This document shows, in pieces, positions 34,905 to 47,517 of a DNA stretch of 64,000 nt; the first letter of the stretch is position 1, and each line of letters opens with the position of its first letter. The DNA lies in NCBI RefSeq assembly GCF_002796985.1, contig NZ_PEKX01000024.1, positions 62,001-126,000 of the forward strand. Direction: 5' to 3'. The notes beneath the pieces are model-generated. The model saw only the letters and a list, made by a program, of their open reading frames with translations. It did no database searches and was not told the DNA's origin. The position numbers were made by a program, and so were the translations under genes. Source of the stretch: Pseudomonas sp. Its GTDB lineage: Bacteria; Pseudomonadota; Gammaproteobacteria; Pseudomonadales; Pseudomonadaceae.

Positions 34905-37178
34905 TCAGGCCGGCTCTGCAGCGATCACCTCGAATTCGAAGGCCAGCTCGCCGTCCTTCAAATCCACATGGGCCATACCACCATGCTCGGCCAGCTCGCC
35001 GAACAGGATCTCCTCGGCCAGCGGCCGCTTGATCTTGTCCTGAATGAGCCGCGCCATCGGACGAGCACCCATCTGCGGGTCGTAACCCTTGTCCGCCAGC
35101 CAGGCGCGCGCGGAGTCGCTGACCTCGATCTGCACGTGCTTGTCCTCCAGCTGCGCCTGAAGCTCCGTGAGGAACTTGTCGACGATACTCTTGATAGTCT
35201 CGTGACTGAGGCGACCAAACTGGATGATGGTATCCAGGCGGTTACGGAACTCCGGAGTGAAGCTCTTCTTGATCACTTCCATCGCATCGTTGGAGTGGTC
35301 CTGTTGCGTGAAGCCGATGGAGGCCCGCGCCGCGGTTTCCGCGCCAGCATTGGTGGTCATGATCAGGATGACGTTGCGGAAATCCGCCTTGCGCCCGTTG
35401 TTGTCGGTCAGGGTACCGTGGTCCATCACCTGCAACAGCAGGTTGAAGACTTCCGGATGCGCCTTCTCGATCTCATCCAGCAGCAACACGCAGTGCGGTG
35501 TCTTGGTGATAGCCTCGGTGAGCAGACCACCCTGGTCGAAGCCGACGTAGCCCGGAGGTGCACCGATCAGACGGGACACGGTGTGCCGCTCCATGTACTC
35601 GGACATATCGAAGCGCACCAGCTCCACACCTAGCGCCTTGGCCAACTGGCGAGCCACCTCGGTCTTGCCTACCCCGGTCGGACCGGAGAACAGGAAGGAA
35701 CCGACCGGCTTGTCCGGCGACTTGAGGCCGGCGCGTGACAGCTTGATGGCAGTGGACAGCGACTCGATGGCTGCCGCCTGTCCGAACACGGTCAGCTTCA
35801 GGTCGCGCTCAAGGTTGCGCAACAGCTCTTTATCGGAGCTGGAGACGTGCTTGGGCGGAATCCGCGCGATCTTCGCGACGATGTCCTCGACCTGAGGCAC
35901 TTCGATGCGCTTCACGCGCTTCTCTTCCGGCTGCAGGCGCTGATAGGCGCCTGCCTCGTCAATTACGTCGATGGCCTTGTCCGGCATGTGCCGGTCATTG
36001 ATGTAACGGGCGGCCAACTCGGCGGCGGCGCGCAGCGCCTCATCGCTGTACTCGATGTGGTGATGCTGCTCGAAGCGCGGCTTCAGGCCCTTCAGGATAC
36101 CGAAAGTATCCTCGACGGACGGTTCGGTGACATCGACCTTCTGGAAGCGACGAGCCAGTGCGCGATCCTTCTCGAAGATGCCACGGAACTCCTGGAAGGT
36201 GGTGGAGCCGATGCAGCGAATCTCACCGGAAGACAGCAGCGGTTTGAGCAGGTTGGACGCGTCCATCACCCCGCCCGACGCCGCACCGGCACCGATGATG
36301 GTGTGGATTTCATCGATGAACAGCACCGCATGGGGGCGCTTGCGCAGCTCGTTGAGCAGCGCCTTGAAGCGCTTCTCAAAGTCACCGCGATACTTGGTGC
36401 CCGCCAGCAGCGCACCCAGATCCAGGGAGTAGACGACACTGTCGGACAGCAGGTCCGGCACCTGACCATCAACGATGCGCTTGGCCAGGCCTTCGGCGAT
36501 TGCGGTCTTGCCGACGCCGGCCTCGCCCACCAGTAGCGGGTTGTTCTTGCGGCGACGAGCCAGGATCTGCGCGACGCGCTCGACCTCCAGCTCGCGACCA
36601 ACCAACGGATCGATACGCCCCTGGCGCGCCAGGTCATTCAGGTTGCTGGCATAGGCATCCAGAGGATGGCTGGAGGTAGACGACTCGCCGCCCTCCTCGT
36701 CCTGCATCTCTTGCTCGCTTTCCTGATGCTCGGCGTGGCCCGGCACCTTGGAGATGCCATGGGCGATGTAATTGACCACGTCGATACGCGCGACGCTCTG
36801 CTGCTTGAGCAGGAACACCGCCTGACTTTCCTGCTCACTGAAGATGGCAACCAGCACATTGGCGCCGGTGACTTCGCGCTTGCCGGAACTCTGCACGTGG
36901 AATACCGCACGCTGCAGGACGCGCTGGAAGCCCAGGGTTGGCTGGGTTTCGCGGTCCTCGTCGTGCTGAGGGATCAGCGGCGTAGTGGAATCGATGAACT
37001 CCTGCAGGTCTCGCCGCAGCTTGTCCAGATTCGCACCGCACGCCTTCAGGACCGTCGCGGCCGCTTCATTATCAAGAAGCGCCAACAGCAAGTGCTCAAC
37101 GGTCATGAACTCGTGCCGCTTCGCCCGCGCCTCCTTGAAGGCGAGATTGAGGGTGACTTCGAGCTCTCGATTCAACAT
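34905..37178 (-). CDS. clpA: ATP-dependent Clp protease ATPase subunit ClpA
   Basis: The 757-residue HSP100 protein has the N-terminal Clp repeat domain (residues 1-145), a first AAA+ module with Walker A LLVGEAGVGKTAIAEGLAKR and Walker B VLFIDEIHTIIGAG, a second with Walker A LFSGPTGVGKTEVARQLAKA and VLLLDEIEKAHPEV, and the IGF-type ClpP loop at IGFTQQD. It unfolds substrates for ClpP and, with ClpS, takes N-degron proteins. It begins 28 bp after clpS on the same strand. Confidence 0.98.
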   Translation of the reverse strand: MLNRELEVTLNLAFKEARAKRHEFMTVEHLLLALLDNEAAATVLKACGANLDKLRRDLQEFIDSTTPLIPQHDEDRETQPTLGFQRVLQRAVFHVQSSGKREVTGANVLVAIFSEQESQAVFLLKQQSVARIDVVNYIAHGISKVPGHAEHQESEQEMQDEEGGESSTSSHPLDAYASNLNDLARQGRIDPLVGRELEVERVAQILARRRKNNPLLVGEAGVGKTAIAEGLAKRIVDGQVPDLLSDSVVYSLDLGALLAGTKYRGDFEKRFKALLNELRKRPHAVLFIDEIHTIIGAGAASGGVMDASNLLKPLLSSGEIRCIGSTTFQEFRGIFEKDRALARRFQKVDVTEPSVEDTFGILKGLKPRFEQHHHIEYSDEALRAAAELAARYINDRHMPDKAIDVIDEAGAYQRLQPEEKRVKRIEVPQVEDIVAKIARIPPKHVSSSDKELLRNLERDLKLTVFGQAAAIESLSTAIKLSRAGLKSPDKPVGSFLFSGPTGVGKTEVARQLAKALGVELVRFDMSEYMERHTVSRLIGAPPGYVGFDQGGLLTEAITKTPHCVLLLDEIEKAHPEVFNLLLQVMDHGTLTDNNGRKADFRNVILIMTTNAGAETAARASIGFTQQDHSNDAMEVIKKSFTPEFRNRLDTIIQFGRLSHETIKSIVDKFLTELQAQLEDKHVQIEVSDSARAWLADKGYDPQMGARPMARLIQDKIKRPLAEEILFGELAEHGGMAHVDLKDGELAFEFEVIAAEPA

Positions 37179-37206
37179 GACTTCACCTCGCTCCCAAACA
37201 TCCGCA

Positions 37207-37569
37207 TCAACCTTCTATCTCAATTTCGCACAACAGTGGATGTTGGCTCTCCCTCGCATATTGATTGACCTGCATGGCTTTGGTTTCCGCGACATCGCGG
37301 GTAAAGGTCCCGCAGTGCGCCTTGCCCTGGGTATGCACCGTCAACATGACCTTGGTTGCCTGCTCGCGGTTCATGTTGAAGTACAGCTCAAGCACCTCAA
37401 CCACGAAATCCATCGGGGTGTAATCATCGTTGAACATGATGACCCGATACATCGATGGCGCCTTCAGGGCAGGCTTGGCTTCTTCAACCGCCAGCCCCGC
37501 ACCGTCGTCTTCCAATGGATCCGGGCGGTCCTGATTGAATGTTAGTCGAATCTGGCTACTTGCATGCAT
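37207..37569 (-). CDS. clpS: ClpA adaptor protein ClpS
   Basis: From ATG 37569 the product is 120 residues. The ClpS core is complete: MYRVIMFNDDYTPMDFVVEVL (DD at the N-degron pocket), LYFNMNREQATKVMLTVHTQGKA (histidine contacting the N-terminal residue) and ETKAMQVNQYARESQHPLLC. It binds N-terminal Leu, Phe, Tyr and Trp and delivers proteins to ClpA. A frame 32 codons longer exists but lacks homology to ClpS. The clpS-cspD gap (228 bp) holds both divergent promoters. Confidence 0.96.
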   Translation of the reverse strand: MHASSQIRLTFNQDRPDPLEDDGAGLAVEEAKPALKAPSMYRVIMFNDDYTPMDFVVEVLELYFNMNREQATKVMLTVHTQGKAHCGTFTRDVAETKAMQVNQYARESQHPLLCEIEIEG

Positions 37570-37797
37570 GCTGGAATAAAAGCTTTGCGAGTGGGTGAAT
37601 GAGTGGGCCGGTCGGAGTTTGAATCGTCTCTCAGGCCCAGACGACGCCGCCTTGACTAACGGCAAAAGGGTGTTACAACCAAAGGATACCCCCCGGAGGG
37701 TATCAGGAGTTCCGGACGCCAGTCTTCAAAAAAGGGCATAGCGGAATAGTAGTGGATGATACTCCAGCGATGGAGTCCTTTGCAGAGGGATATCAGC

Positions 37798-38073
37798 ATG
37801 CTTAGCGGTAAGGTCAAGTGGTTCAACAACGCCAAGGGCTACGGTTTCATCCTGGCTGATGGCCGAGATGAGGACCTGTTTGCTCACTACTCGGCAATCC
37901 AGATGGATGGCTACAAGACACTCAAGGCCGGCCAACCCGTCAGTTTCGAGATCCTGCAAGGTCCGAAGGGGTTGCACGCGGTGAATATCCAGCCCGTCAA
38001 CGCCAATGCATCCACCCCATCCGCACAGACTGCCCCAAGCAGCGAGGCGCAGAACATCACGGCGGAAGCCTGA
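37798..38073 (+). CDS. cspD: Cold shock-like protein CspD
   Basis: The 91-residue protein has one cold-shock domain with RNP1 KGYGFILA and RNP2 DLFAHYSAI, opening MLSGKVKWFNNAKGYGFI, and a Ser/Thr/Ala-rich acidic tail of about 25 residues. CspD-type proteins are stationary-phase or stress induced, bind single-stranded DNA and inhibit replication. The divergent arrangement with clpS is conserved in gammaproteobacteria. GAGGG lies eight bases before ATG 37798; the 14 codons upstream in frame are not part of the family. Confidence 0.93.
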   Translation: MLSGKVKWFNNAKGYGFILADGRDEDLFAHYSAIQMDGYKTLKAGQPVSFEILQGPKGLHAVNIQPVNANASTPSAQTAPSSEAQNITAEA

Positions 38074-38096
38074 TTCGTCAAGGATCAGACGAAACG

Positions 38097-38126
38097 AAAA
38101 AGGCCGGCAGCTAGCCGGCCTTTTTT
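38097..38126. terminator. Bidirectional terminator between cspD and icd
   Basis: A 12-bp stem (AAAAAGGCCGGC / GCCGGCCTTTTT) with an AGCTA loop and T/A runs on both sides lies in the gap between the two convergent genes. Confidence 0.92.
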
Positions 38127-38144
38127 CATGGGCGAAGTACTCGC

Positions 38145-39398
<1,254 letters not shown>

Positions 39399-39519
39399 GC
39401 TGAACTCCGCTTTTTGGTTGAAACCCTCTTGCAGGCCATGAGGGTAGCTCACAAGTCGGTCATCGAACTACATCATTCCTTAGTCTAAAAAAGGGACACG
39501 GCTCACCCTGCCTTTAGGG

Positions 39520-39528
39520 TGGTATACT
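39520..39528 (+). promoter_or_regulatory. Extended -10 promoter candidate for idh, with ~220-nt leader
   Basis: TGGTATACT is an extended -10 element (TGn plus TATACT). No good -35 box is seen, which is common with extended -10 promoters. Transcription would begin near 39535 and leave a leader of about 220 nt before idh. That leader contains a 7-bp hairpin AGTCTGG / CCAGACT at 39564-39579. The rest of the 357-bp icd-idh gap holds nothing I recognise. Confidence 0.5.
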
Positions 39529-39755
39529 GGCCGGCATGACTTAATGGTCATCGAGGTCCGAGCAGTCTGGGACCAGACTCTCTCCTCGCAACGGCGCACG
39601 TCCCCACCAGGATCCCGCCGTACAACGCTCTACTGGCGCCCCAATATCCCCGCGGCAAATCTCGAAGGTCGGTCAACCACTTCGTTGAACGCAAGCGTGT
39701 ACCAACGCGATTCGAGACTCTGTGCGCGCCCAGCAAAGAAGAGAGTTAGAACGAG

Positions 39756-41978
<2,223 letters not shown>

Positions 41979-41996
41979 GCCACCTCGCGTGACGCC

Positions 41997-42024
41997 AGAA
42001 CCCCCGGGCCTTCCCGGGGGTTCT
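41997..42024 (+). terminator. Intrinsic terminator after idh
   Basis: A 12-bp perfect stem (AGAACCCCCGGG / CCCGGGGGTTCT) with a CCTT loop lies 18 bp after the idh stop and is followed by GCTTTC. Confidence 0.85.
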
Positions 42025-42090
42025 GCTTTCTGCGCCCGGCAACGTTAAACTTGCGCCCTTGAGCACTTATCCGAAAGGGAATCCGCACCC

Positions 42091-42534
42091 ATGCGCTGGC
42101 TAGCACACGTCACCGTCGCCACCATCGTCGAAGACCAGGGCCGCTTCCTGCTGGTGGAAGAAATGTCCGCTGACAAAAAACAGGTCATCAACCAGCCCGC
42201 CGGCCACCTGGAGGCCAACGAAACCCTGATCGAGGCCGCCGTACGCGAAACCCTCGAGGAAACCGGCTGGGACGTGGAGCTGACTGCCGTCACCGGCATC
42301 TACCTGTACACGGCACCCAGCAACGGCATCACCTACCAGCGCGTCTGCTTCGCCGCCCGCCCCCTGCGCCATCACCCCAAGCGCGAGCTGGACGACGGTA
42401 TCCTCGGCGCCCGCTGGATGACCCGCGAAGAACTGGCCGCGCAGCCCGAACGCTGGCGCAGCCACCTGGTGCTGCGCTGCATCGATGATTACCTGAAAGG
42501 TGACCGCTTCCCGCTGGCCCTGATCCGAGACTGA
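42091..42534 (+). CDS. nudJ: NUDIX phosphohydrolase NudJ
   Basis: The 147-residue protein has a complete Nudix box, GHLEANETLIEAAVRETLEE followed by TGW (residues 34-56), with the catalytic REtleE glutamates intact. NudJ hydrolyses HMP-pyrophosphate and nucleoside tri- and diphosphates. It lies just upstream of mnmA, as in enterobacteria (nudJ-mnmA-hflD-purB), but an extended -10 element between them suggests that mnmA can be transcribed separately. Confidence 0.93.
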   Translation: MRWLAHVTVATIVEDQGRFLLVEEMSADKKQVINQPAGHLEANETLIEAAVRETLEETGWDVELTAVTGIYLYTAPSNGITYQRVCFAARPLRHHPKRELDDGILGARWMTREELAAQPERWRSHLVLRCIDDYLKGDRFPLALIRD

Positions 42535-42551
42535 GCCAAGCCTAAGCCGGC

Positions 42552-42584
42552 AGCCGAGCCTCTGCCGCTCGGCTCTGGTAGAAT
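42552..42584 (+). promoter_or_regulatory. Hairpin and extended -10 element upstream of mnmA
   Basis: An 8-bp stem (AGCCGAGC / GCTCGGCT, 42552-42574) is followed immediately by TGGTAGAAT, an extended -10 box with TAGAAT at 42579-42584. The hairpin lacks a T-run. Together they could separate nudJ transcription from a promoter serving mnmA-hflD. Confidence 0.5.
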
Positions 42585-42617
42585 CGCCCTCTTTACCTGC
42601 GTTCGTGACCCGCCGCC

Positions 42618-43757
42618 ATGTCTGATTCATCCTCTTCTTCGCCGAAGACTCCCCAGAACACCCGCGTCATCGTCGGCATGTCCGGCGGCGTGGACTCTTC
42701 CGTCTCCGCCCTCCTCCTCAAGGAGCAGGGCTACCAGGTGGAAGGTCTGTTCATGAAGAACTGGGAAGAAGACGACGGCACCGAATACTGCACCGCCATG
42801 ACCGACCTCGCCGACGCCCAGGCCGTCTGCGACCGCATCGACATCAAGCTGCACACCGCCAACTTCGCCGCGGAATACTGGGACAACGTCTTCGAGCACT
42901 TCCTCGAGGAATACAAGGCCGGCCGCACGCCGAACCCGGACATTCTCTGCAACCGCGAGATCAAGTTCAAAGCCTTCCTCGACTACGCCGTCGCCCTGGG
43001 CGCCGACCTGATCGCCACCGGGCACTACGTGCGCCGCCGTGATATCGACGGCCGCAGCGAACTGCTCAAGGGCTTGGACCCGAACAAGGACCAGAGCTAC
43101 TTCCTCCACGCAGTGGGCGGCGAGCAGATCGGCAAGACCCTGTTCCCGGTTGGCGAACTGGAGAAGCCCGAGGTTCGCGCCATCGCCGAGAAATACGGCC
43201 TGGCCACCGCGAAGAAGAAAGACTCCACCGGCATCTGCTTCATCGGCGAGCGTCGCTTCAGCGACTTCCTCAAGCAGTACCTGCCCGCTCAGCCCGGCAA
43301 CATCGAGACTACCGACGGCACGGTCATCGGCCAGCATGTCGGCCTGATGTACCACACCATCGGCCAGCGCCAGGGGCTGGGCATCGGCGGTCTGAAGAAT
43401 GCCGACGACAGCCCCTGGTACGTCCTGGAGAAGGACCTGGCGCGCAACGTCCTGATTGTTGGCCAGGGCAACGACCACCCGTGGCTGTTCTCCCGCGCCC
43501 TGCATGCCTCGCACATCTATTGGGTCAACCCCATCGACCTGGACCAGCCCAAGGCCCTGCGCGCCAAGGTGCGCTACCGCCAGGCGGACCAGGACTGCGT
43601 GCTGGAGCGTACCGAAAACGGCTACCGCGCCGTCTTCGACGAGCCACAGCGCGCCGTCACCCCCGGCCAGTCCGTCGTCTTCTATGACGGCGAAATCTGC
43701 CTCGGCGGTGGCGTCATCGAATCCGCAGAACCCGCGTTCGCTAAGGACCATCCATGA
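42618..43757 (+). CDS. mnmA: tRNA-specific 2-thiouridylase MnmA
   Basis: The 379-residue PP-loop enzyme has the ATP motif MSGGVDSSVSALLLKEQGY (residues 21-39), the catalytic cysteine pair C111 (TPNPDILCNREIKF) and C207 (DSTGICFIGER), and the central GLMYHTIGQRQGLGIGG. It thiolates U34 of tRNA-Lys, -Glu and -Gln using sulfur delivered by TusE, encoded at 21847. The hflD ATG overlaps its stop (ATGA). Confidence 0.98.
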   Translation: MSDSSSSSPKTPQNTRVIVGMSGGVDSSVSALLLKEQGYQVEGLFMKNWEEDDGTEYCTAMTDLADAQAVCDRIDIKLHTANFAAEYWDNVFEHFLEEYKAGRTPNPDILCNREIKFKAFLDYAVALGADLIATGHYVRRRDIDGRSELLKGLDPNKDQSYFLHAVGGEQIGKTLFPVGELEKPEVRAIAEKYGLATAKKKDSTGICFIGERRFSDFLKQYLPAQPGNIETTDGTVIGQHVGLMYHTIGQRQGLGIGGLKNADDSPWYVLEKDLARNVLIVGQGNDHPWLFSRALHASHIYWVNPIDLDQPKALRAKVRYRQADQDCVLERTENGYRAVFDEPQRAVTPGQSVVFYDGEICLGGGVIESAEPAFAKDHP

Positions 43758-44374
43758 GCGATCTGCACGACCAGATCATCGCCCTCTCCGGCGTCTTTGA
43801 GGCCGCTGCCCTGGTAGACCGTCTTGCCCGCACCGGGCAGATCCCCGAGGCGCCGCTGGGCTGCATGCTCGGCAGCCTGCTGGTACGCGACCCGAAGACC
43901 ACCCTCGACGTCTACGGCGGCGATACTGCCAACCTGCGTGAGGGCTTCCGCGCCCTGGTCAGCGCCCTGGAGCGCGACCCCAACAGTCTGCAGCGCGAGC
44001 CCCTGCGCTATGCCCTGTCGCTGATCGGCCTGGAACGCCAGCTGAACAAGCGTCCCGACATGCTCGATATCATGGGCACCCGCCTGGACCAGGTCCAACA
44101 GCAGGTGCAGCACTTCGGCCTGGTCCACGAGAACGTCATCGCCTCCTGCGCCGGCCTCTACCAGGACACCCTGAGCACCTTCCGTCAGCGCATCCAGGTG
44201 CATGGCGACATGCGCCACCTGCAGATCAACGCCAACGCCGCGCGCATTCGCGCCCTGCTGCTGGCTGGCATCCGCTCCGCACGCCTGTGGCGACAGCTCG
44301 GCGGCAACCGCTGGCAGATGCTGTTCAGCCGGAAGAAAATGCTCAACGAGCTGCGCCCCCTGTTACGCGGCTGA
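43754..44374 (+). CDS. hflD: High frequency lysogenization protein HflD homologue
   Basis: The 206-residue all-helical protein matches HflD: LSGVFEAAALVDRLARTGQI, LRYALSLIGLERQLNKRPDML and HLQINANAARIRALLLAGIRSARLWRQLGG (given in pieces, about residues 155-185). In E. coli it is a peripheral membrane protein that binds phage lambda CII; its role in a host without lambda is unclear. Conserved mnmA-hflD-purB linkage supports the call. Confidence 0.94.
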   Translation: MSDLHDQIIALSGVFEAAALVDRLARTGQIPEAPLGCMLGSLLVRDPKTTLDVYGGDTANLREGFRALVSALERDPNSLQREPLRYALSLIGLERQLNKRPDMLDIMGTRLDQVQQQVQHFGLVHENVIASCAGLYQDTLSTFRQRIQVHGDMRHLQINANAARIRALLLAGIRSARLWRQLGGNRWQMLFSRKKMLNELRPLLRG

Positions 44375-44469
44375 AGCAAGCTCCTGCGGTCGTCGCAAGG
44401 GCGACCGGTTCGCGCCATTCATGTATGATGTGCGCCCTTTTCGTTGACCGACAGCTACGAGAACGCCCC

Positions 44470-45840
44470 ATGCAGCTTTCCTCCCTTACCGCGGTATCCC
44501 CCGTTGACGGCCGTTACGGCAGCAAAACCAGCGCCCTGCGTCCGATTTTCAGCGAATACGGCCTGATCCGTTTCCGCGTCCTGGTGGAGGTTCGCTGGCT
44601 CCAGCGTCTCGCCGCCCACGCCGGCGTCCCTGAAGTCGCGCCCTTCTCCGCCGAAGCCAACGCCCTGCTGAACCAGCTGGCGGACGACTTCCAGCTGGAG
44701 CACGCGCAGCGCATCAAGGACATCGAGCGCACCACCAACCACGACGTGAAAGCCGTGGAATACCTGCTCAAGGAACAAGCCGCCAAGCTGCCGGAACTGG
44801 CCAAGGTCAGCGAGTTCATCCACTTCGCCTGCACTTCCGAGGACATCAACAACCTGTCCCACGCCCTGATGCTGCGCGAAGGCCGTGACACCGTGCTGCT
44901 GCCGCTGATGCACCAGATCGCCGACTCCATCCGCGAGCTCGCGGTGAAGTTCGCCGACGTGCCGATGCTCTCGCGCACCCACGGCCAGCCGGCCTCCCCG
45001 ACCACCCTGGGCAAGGAGCTGGCCAACGTCGTCTACCGCCTGGAGCGCCAGATCAAGCAAGTTGCCTCGGTCGAACTGCTCGGCAAGATCAACGGTGCCG
45101 TGGGCAACTACAACGCCCATCTCTCGGCCTATCCGCAAGTGGATTGGGAAACCAACGCCCGCGAGTTCATCGAAGGTGACCTGGGCCTGAACTGGAACCC
45201 CTACACCACCCAGATCGAGCCGCACGACTACATCGCCGAACTGTTCGACGCCGTGGCCCGCTTCAACACTATCCTCATCGACTTCGACCGCGACGTCTGG
45301 GGCTACATCTCCCTGGGCTACTTCAAGCAGAAGACCGTCGCCGGCGAGATCGGCTCCTCGACCATGCCGCACAAGGTCAACCCGATCGACTTCGAGAACT
45401 CCGAAGGCAACCTGGGCATTGCCAACGCACTGCTCCAGCACCTGGCCAGCAAGCTGCCGATCTCCCGCTGGCAGCGCGACCTGACCGACTCCACCGTGCT
45501 GCGCAACCTGGGCGTCGGCTTTGCCCACAGCGTCATCGCCTACGAAGCCAGCCTCAAGGGCATCGGCAAGCTGGAGCTGAACGCCGCACGCATCGCCGCC
45601 GACCTGGATGCCTGCTGGGAAGTCCTCGCCGAGCCGGTGCAGACCGTCATGCGCCGCTATGGCATCGAGAATCCCTACGAGAAGCTCAAGGAGCTGACCC
45701 GCGGCAAAGGCATCAGCGCCGAAGCCCTGCAGGTATTCATCGAAGGCCTCAACATGCCGGCAGAAGCCAAGGCCGAGCTGAAGAAACTGACCCCCGCGAA
45801 CTACATCGGTAACGCCGCCGCCCAGGCCAAGCGCATCTGA
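44470..45840 (+). CDS. purB: Adenylosuccinate lyase
   Basis: From ATG 44470 the product is 456 residues. It has the fumarase/aspartase superfamily blocks TTNHDVKAVEYLLKEQ, HFACTSEDINNLSHALMLRE, SRTHGQPASPTTLGKEL and the signature GSSTMPHKVNPIDFENSEGN with the catalytic serine loop. It acts twice in purine synthesis, on SAICAR and on adenylosuccinate. A longer frame starts at 44287 inside hflD but reads the wrong frame. TATGAT at 44424-44429 may be its -10 box. Confidence 0.97.
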   Translation: MQLSSLTAVSPVDGRYGSKTSALRPIFSEYGLIRFRVLVEVRWLQRLAAHAGVPEVAPFSAEANALLNQLADDFQLEHAQRIKDIERTTNHDVKAVEYLLKEQAAKLPELAKVSEFIHFACTSEDINNLSHALMLREGRDTVLLPLMHQIADSIRELAVKFADVPMLSRTHGQPASPTTLGKELANVVYRLERQIKQVASVELLGKINGAVGNYNAHLSAYPQVDWETNAREFIEGDLGLNWNPYTTQIEPHDYIAELFDAVARFNTILIDFDRDVWGYISLGYFKQKTVAGEIGSSTMPHKVNPIDFENSEGNLGIANALLQHLASKLPISRWQRDLTDSTVLRNLGVGFAHSVIAYEASLKGIGKLELNAARIAADLDACWEVLAEPVQTVMRRYGIENPYEKLKELTRGKGISAEALQVFIEGLNMPAEAKAELKKLTPANYIGNAAAQAKRI

Positions 45841-45858
45841 GATTCGCTCTGACTTTGC

Positions 45859-45884
45859 ACGCCCGGCTGTGCCGGGCGTTTTTG
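45859..45884 (+). terminator. Intrinsic terminator after purB
   Basis: A 9-bp stem (ACGCCCGGC / GCCGGGCGT) with a TGT loop is followed by TTTTTG, 18 bp after the purB stop and only 17 bp before the roxA start. Confidence 0.88.
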
Positions 45885-45900
45885 TTTCAAGGACTTAACC

Positions 45901-47076
45901 ATGAATCCTGCTATTCCTCTTCAGCTTTTGGGCGGCATCAGCGCCGAAGAATTCCTCCGCGATTACTGGCAGAAAAAGCCCCTGCTGGTACGCCAGGCCA
46001 TCCCCGACTTCAAGAGCCCGCTGGACCCTGACGAACTGGCCGGTCTTGCCCTGGAAGAGATGATCGAATCGCGCATCGTCCTCGAACACGGCGACAGCCC
46101 CTGGGAGCTGCGCCGCGGTCCGTTCCAGGAAGATACTTTCAGCCAGATGCCCGAGCGCGACTGGACCCTGCTGGTGCAGGCCGTCGACCAGTTCATCCCG
46201 GAGGTCGCCGAACTGCTGGAACACTTCAAGTTCCTGCCCAGCTGGCGTATTGACGACGTGATGATCAGCTACGCGGCCCCAGGCGGCGGCGTCGGCCCAC
46301 ACTTCGACAACTACGACGTGTTCCTCCTGCAGGGCCACGGCCACCGCCACTGGAAAGTCGGCCAGACCTGCGACGCCAGCAGCCCAATGCTGCCCCATGC
46401 CGACCTGCGCATCCTCGCCGAATTCGAAGAAAGTGCCGACTGGGTGCTGGAACCCGGTGACATGCTCTACCTGCCGCCACGCGTGGCCCACTACGGCATC
46501 GCCGAAGACGACTGCATGACCTACTCGGTCGGCTTCCGTGCGCCCAGCGCCGCTGAAGTGCTGACCCACTTCACCGACTTCCTGGCCCAGTTCCTTTCCG
46601 ACGAGGAGCGCTACAGCGATGCCGGCATGGCGGCGATGAAAGGCGACTTCGACCAGCACCAGATCCAGCGCGACGCTCTCGACCGCCTGAAGAACCTGCT
46701 ACAGGAACACATGAGCGACGAGCGCCTGCTGCTCACCTGGTTCGGCCAGTTCATGACCGAACCGCGCTACCCGGAACTGGTAGCCGGCGAAGAGATCGAG
46801 GAAGGCGACCTGACCGCCGCCATCGAAGACGGTGAGGTGCTGATCCGCAACCCCAGCGCCCGCATGGCCTGGAGCGAAGTGGACGTCGGCCTGCTGCTGT
46901 TCGCCAGCGGCCAGACCGTGGTCCTGCCGGAAAAACTGCGCGACCTGCTCAAGCTGGTGTGCTCGGCGGAGTCGCTGCACGAAGGGAATCTCGGCCAATG
47001 GCTGGCCGACGACGATGGGCGTAAGCTCATCGGAGAACTGATCAAACAGGGCAGTCTGGAGTTTGCCGATGAGTAG
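45901..47076 (+). CDS. roxA: Ribosomal protein uL16 arginine hydroxylase (YcfD/RoxA, JmjC family)
   Basis: The 391-residue cupin oxygenase has the Fe(II) facial triad HFD in GPHFDNYDVFLLQGHGHRHW (about residue 123) and the distal histidine in PPRVAHYGIAEDD, followed by TYSVGFRAPSAAEV and a C-terminal winged-helix-like region. RoxA/YcfD hydroxylates an arginine of ribosomal protein uL16 using 2-oxoglutarate and oxygen. It is the first of four genes with overlapping or near-overlapping ends (roxA, GNAT, PLD-like, secretin-like). Confidence 0.93.
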   Translation: MNPAIPLQLLGGISAEEFLRDYWQKKPLLVRQAIPDFKSPLDPDELAGLALEEMIESRIVLEHGDSPWELRRGPFQEDTFSQMPERDWTLLVQAVDQFIPEVAELLEHFKFLPSWRIDDVMISYAAPGGGVGPHFDNYDVFLLQGHGHRHWKVGQTCDASSPMLPHADLRILAEFEESADWVLEPGDMLYLPPRVAHYGIAEDDCMTYSVGFRAPSAAEVLTHFTDFLAQFLSDEERYSDAGMAAMKGDFDQHQIQRDALDRLKNLLQEHMSDERLLLTWFGQFMTEPRYPELVAGEEIEEGDLTAAIEDGEVLIRNPSARMAWSEVDVGLLLFASGQTVVLPEKLRDLLKLVCSAESLHEGNLGQWLADDDGRKLIGELIKQGSLEFADE

Positions 47077-47497
47077 CAAGATCAGGGTTCGCGTCGCGGA
47101 CTGGCAGAAGGATAATGCCGATCTGAGGCGCATTCGCGAGGCGGTATTCATCGCCGAGCAATCGGTCCCGCCGGAACTCGAATGGGACGCCGAGGATGTC
47201 GAAGCCGTGCACTTCCTGGCCTTCGAAGGCGACTACGCCATTGGTACCGCCCGCCTCCTGCCGGACGGACACATCGGCCGGGTGTCGGTCCTCAAGGACT
47301 GGCGCGGCCTGAAAGTTGGCGATCTGCTGATGCGTGCAGCCATCGAACAGGCGGAAAGCCAGGGCCTGCAGCGCCAGTTGCTGACAGCGCAGGTCTACGC
47401 CATTCCCTTCTACGAACGGCTAGGCTTCCAGGTGGCCAGCGGCGAATTCCTCGACGCCGGCCTCCCCCACGTGGACATGGTGCGCGAGAGCGCCTGA
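47069..47497 (+). CDS. GNAT family N-acetyltransferase
   Basis: The 142-residue protein has the GNAT acetyl-CoA motif: AIGTARLLPDGHIGRVSVLKDW (in parts, residues 54-77), RGLKVGDLLMRAAIEQAES with the R/Q-x-x-G-x-G/A pyrophosphate loop in degenerate form, and AIPFYERLGFQVASGEFLDAG. The N-terminus resembles ElaA/YjcF-like GNATs (REAVFIAEQSVPPELEWD). Its ATG lies eight bases before the end of roxA, so translation is coupled. The acceptor is unknown. Confidence 0.88.
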   Translation: MSSKIRVRVADWQKDNADLRRIREAVFIAEQSVPPELEWDAEDVEAVHFLAFEGDYAIGTARLLPDGHIGRVSVLKDWRGLKVGDLLMRAAIEQAESQGLQRQLLTAQVYAIPFYERLGFQVASGEFLDAGLPHVDMVRESA

Positions 47498-47517
47498 TCA
47501 CCTGCTGAAGGAGCGAC

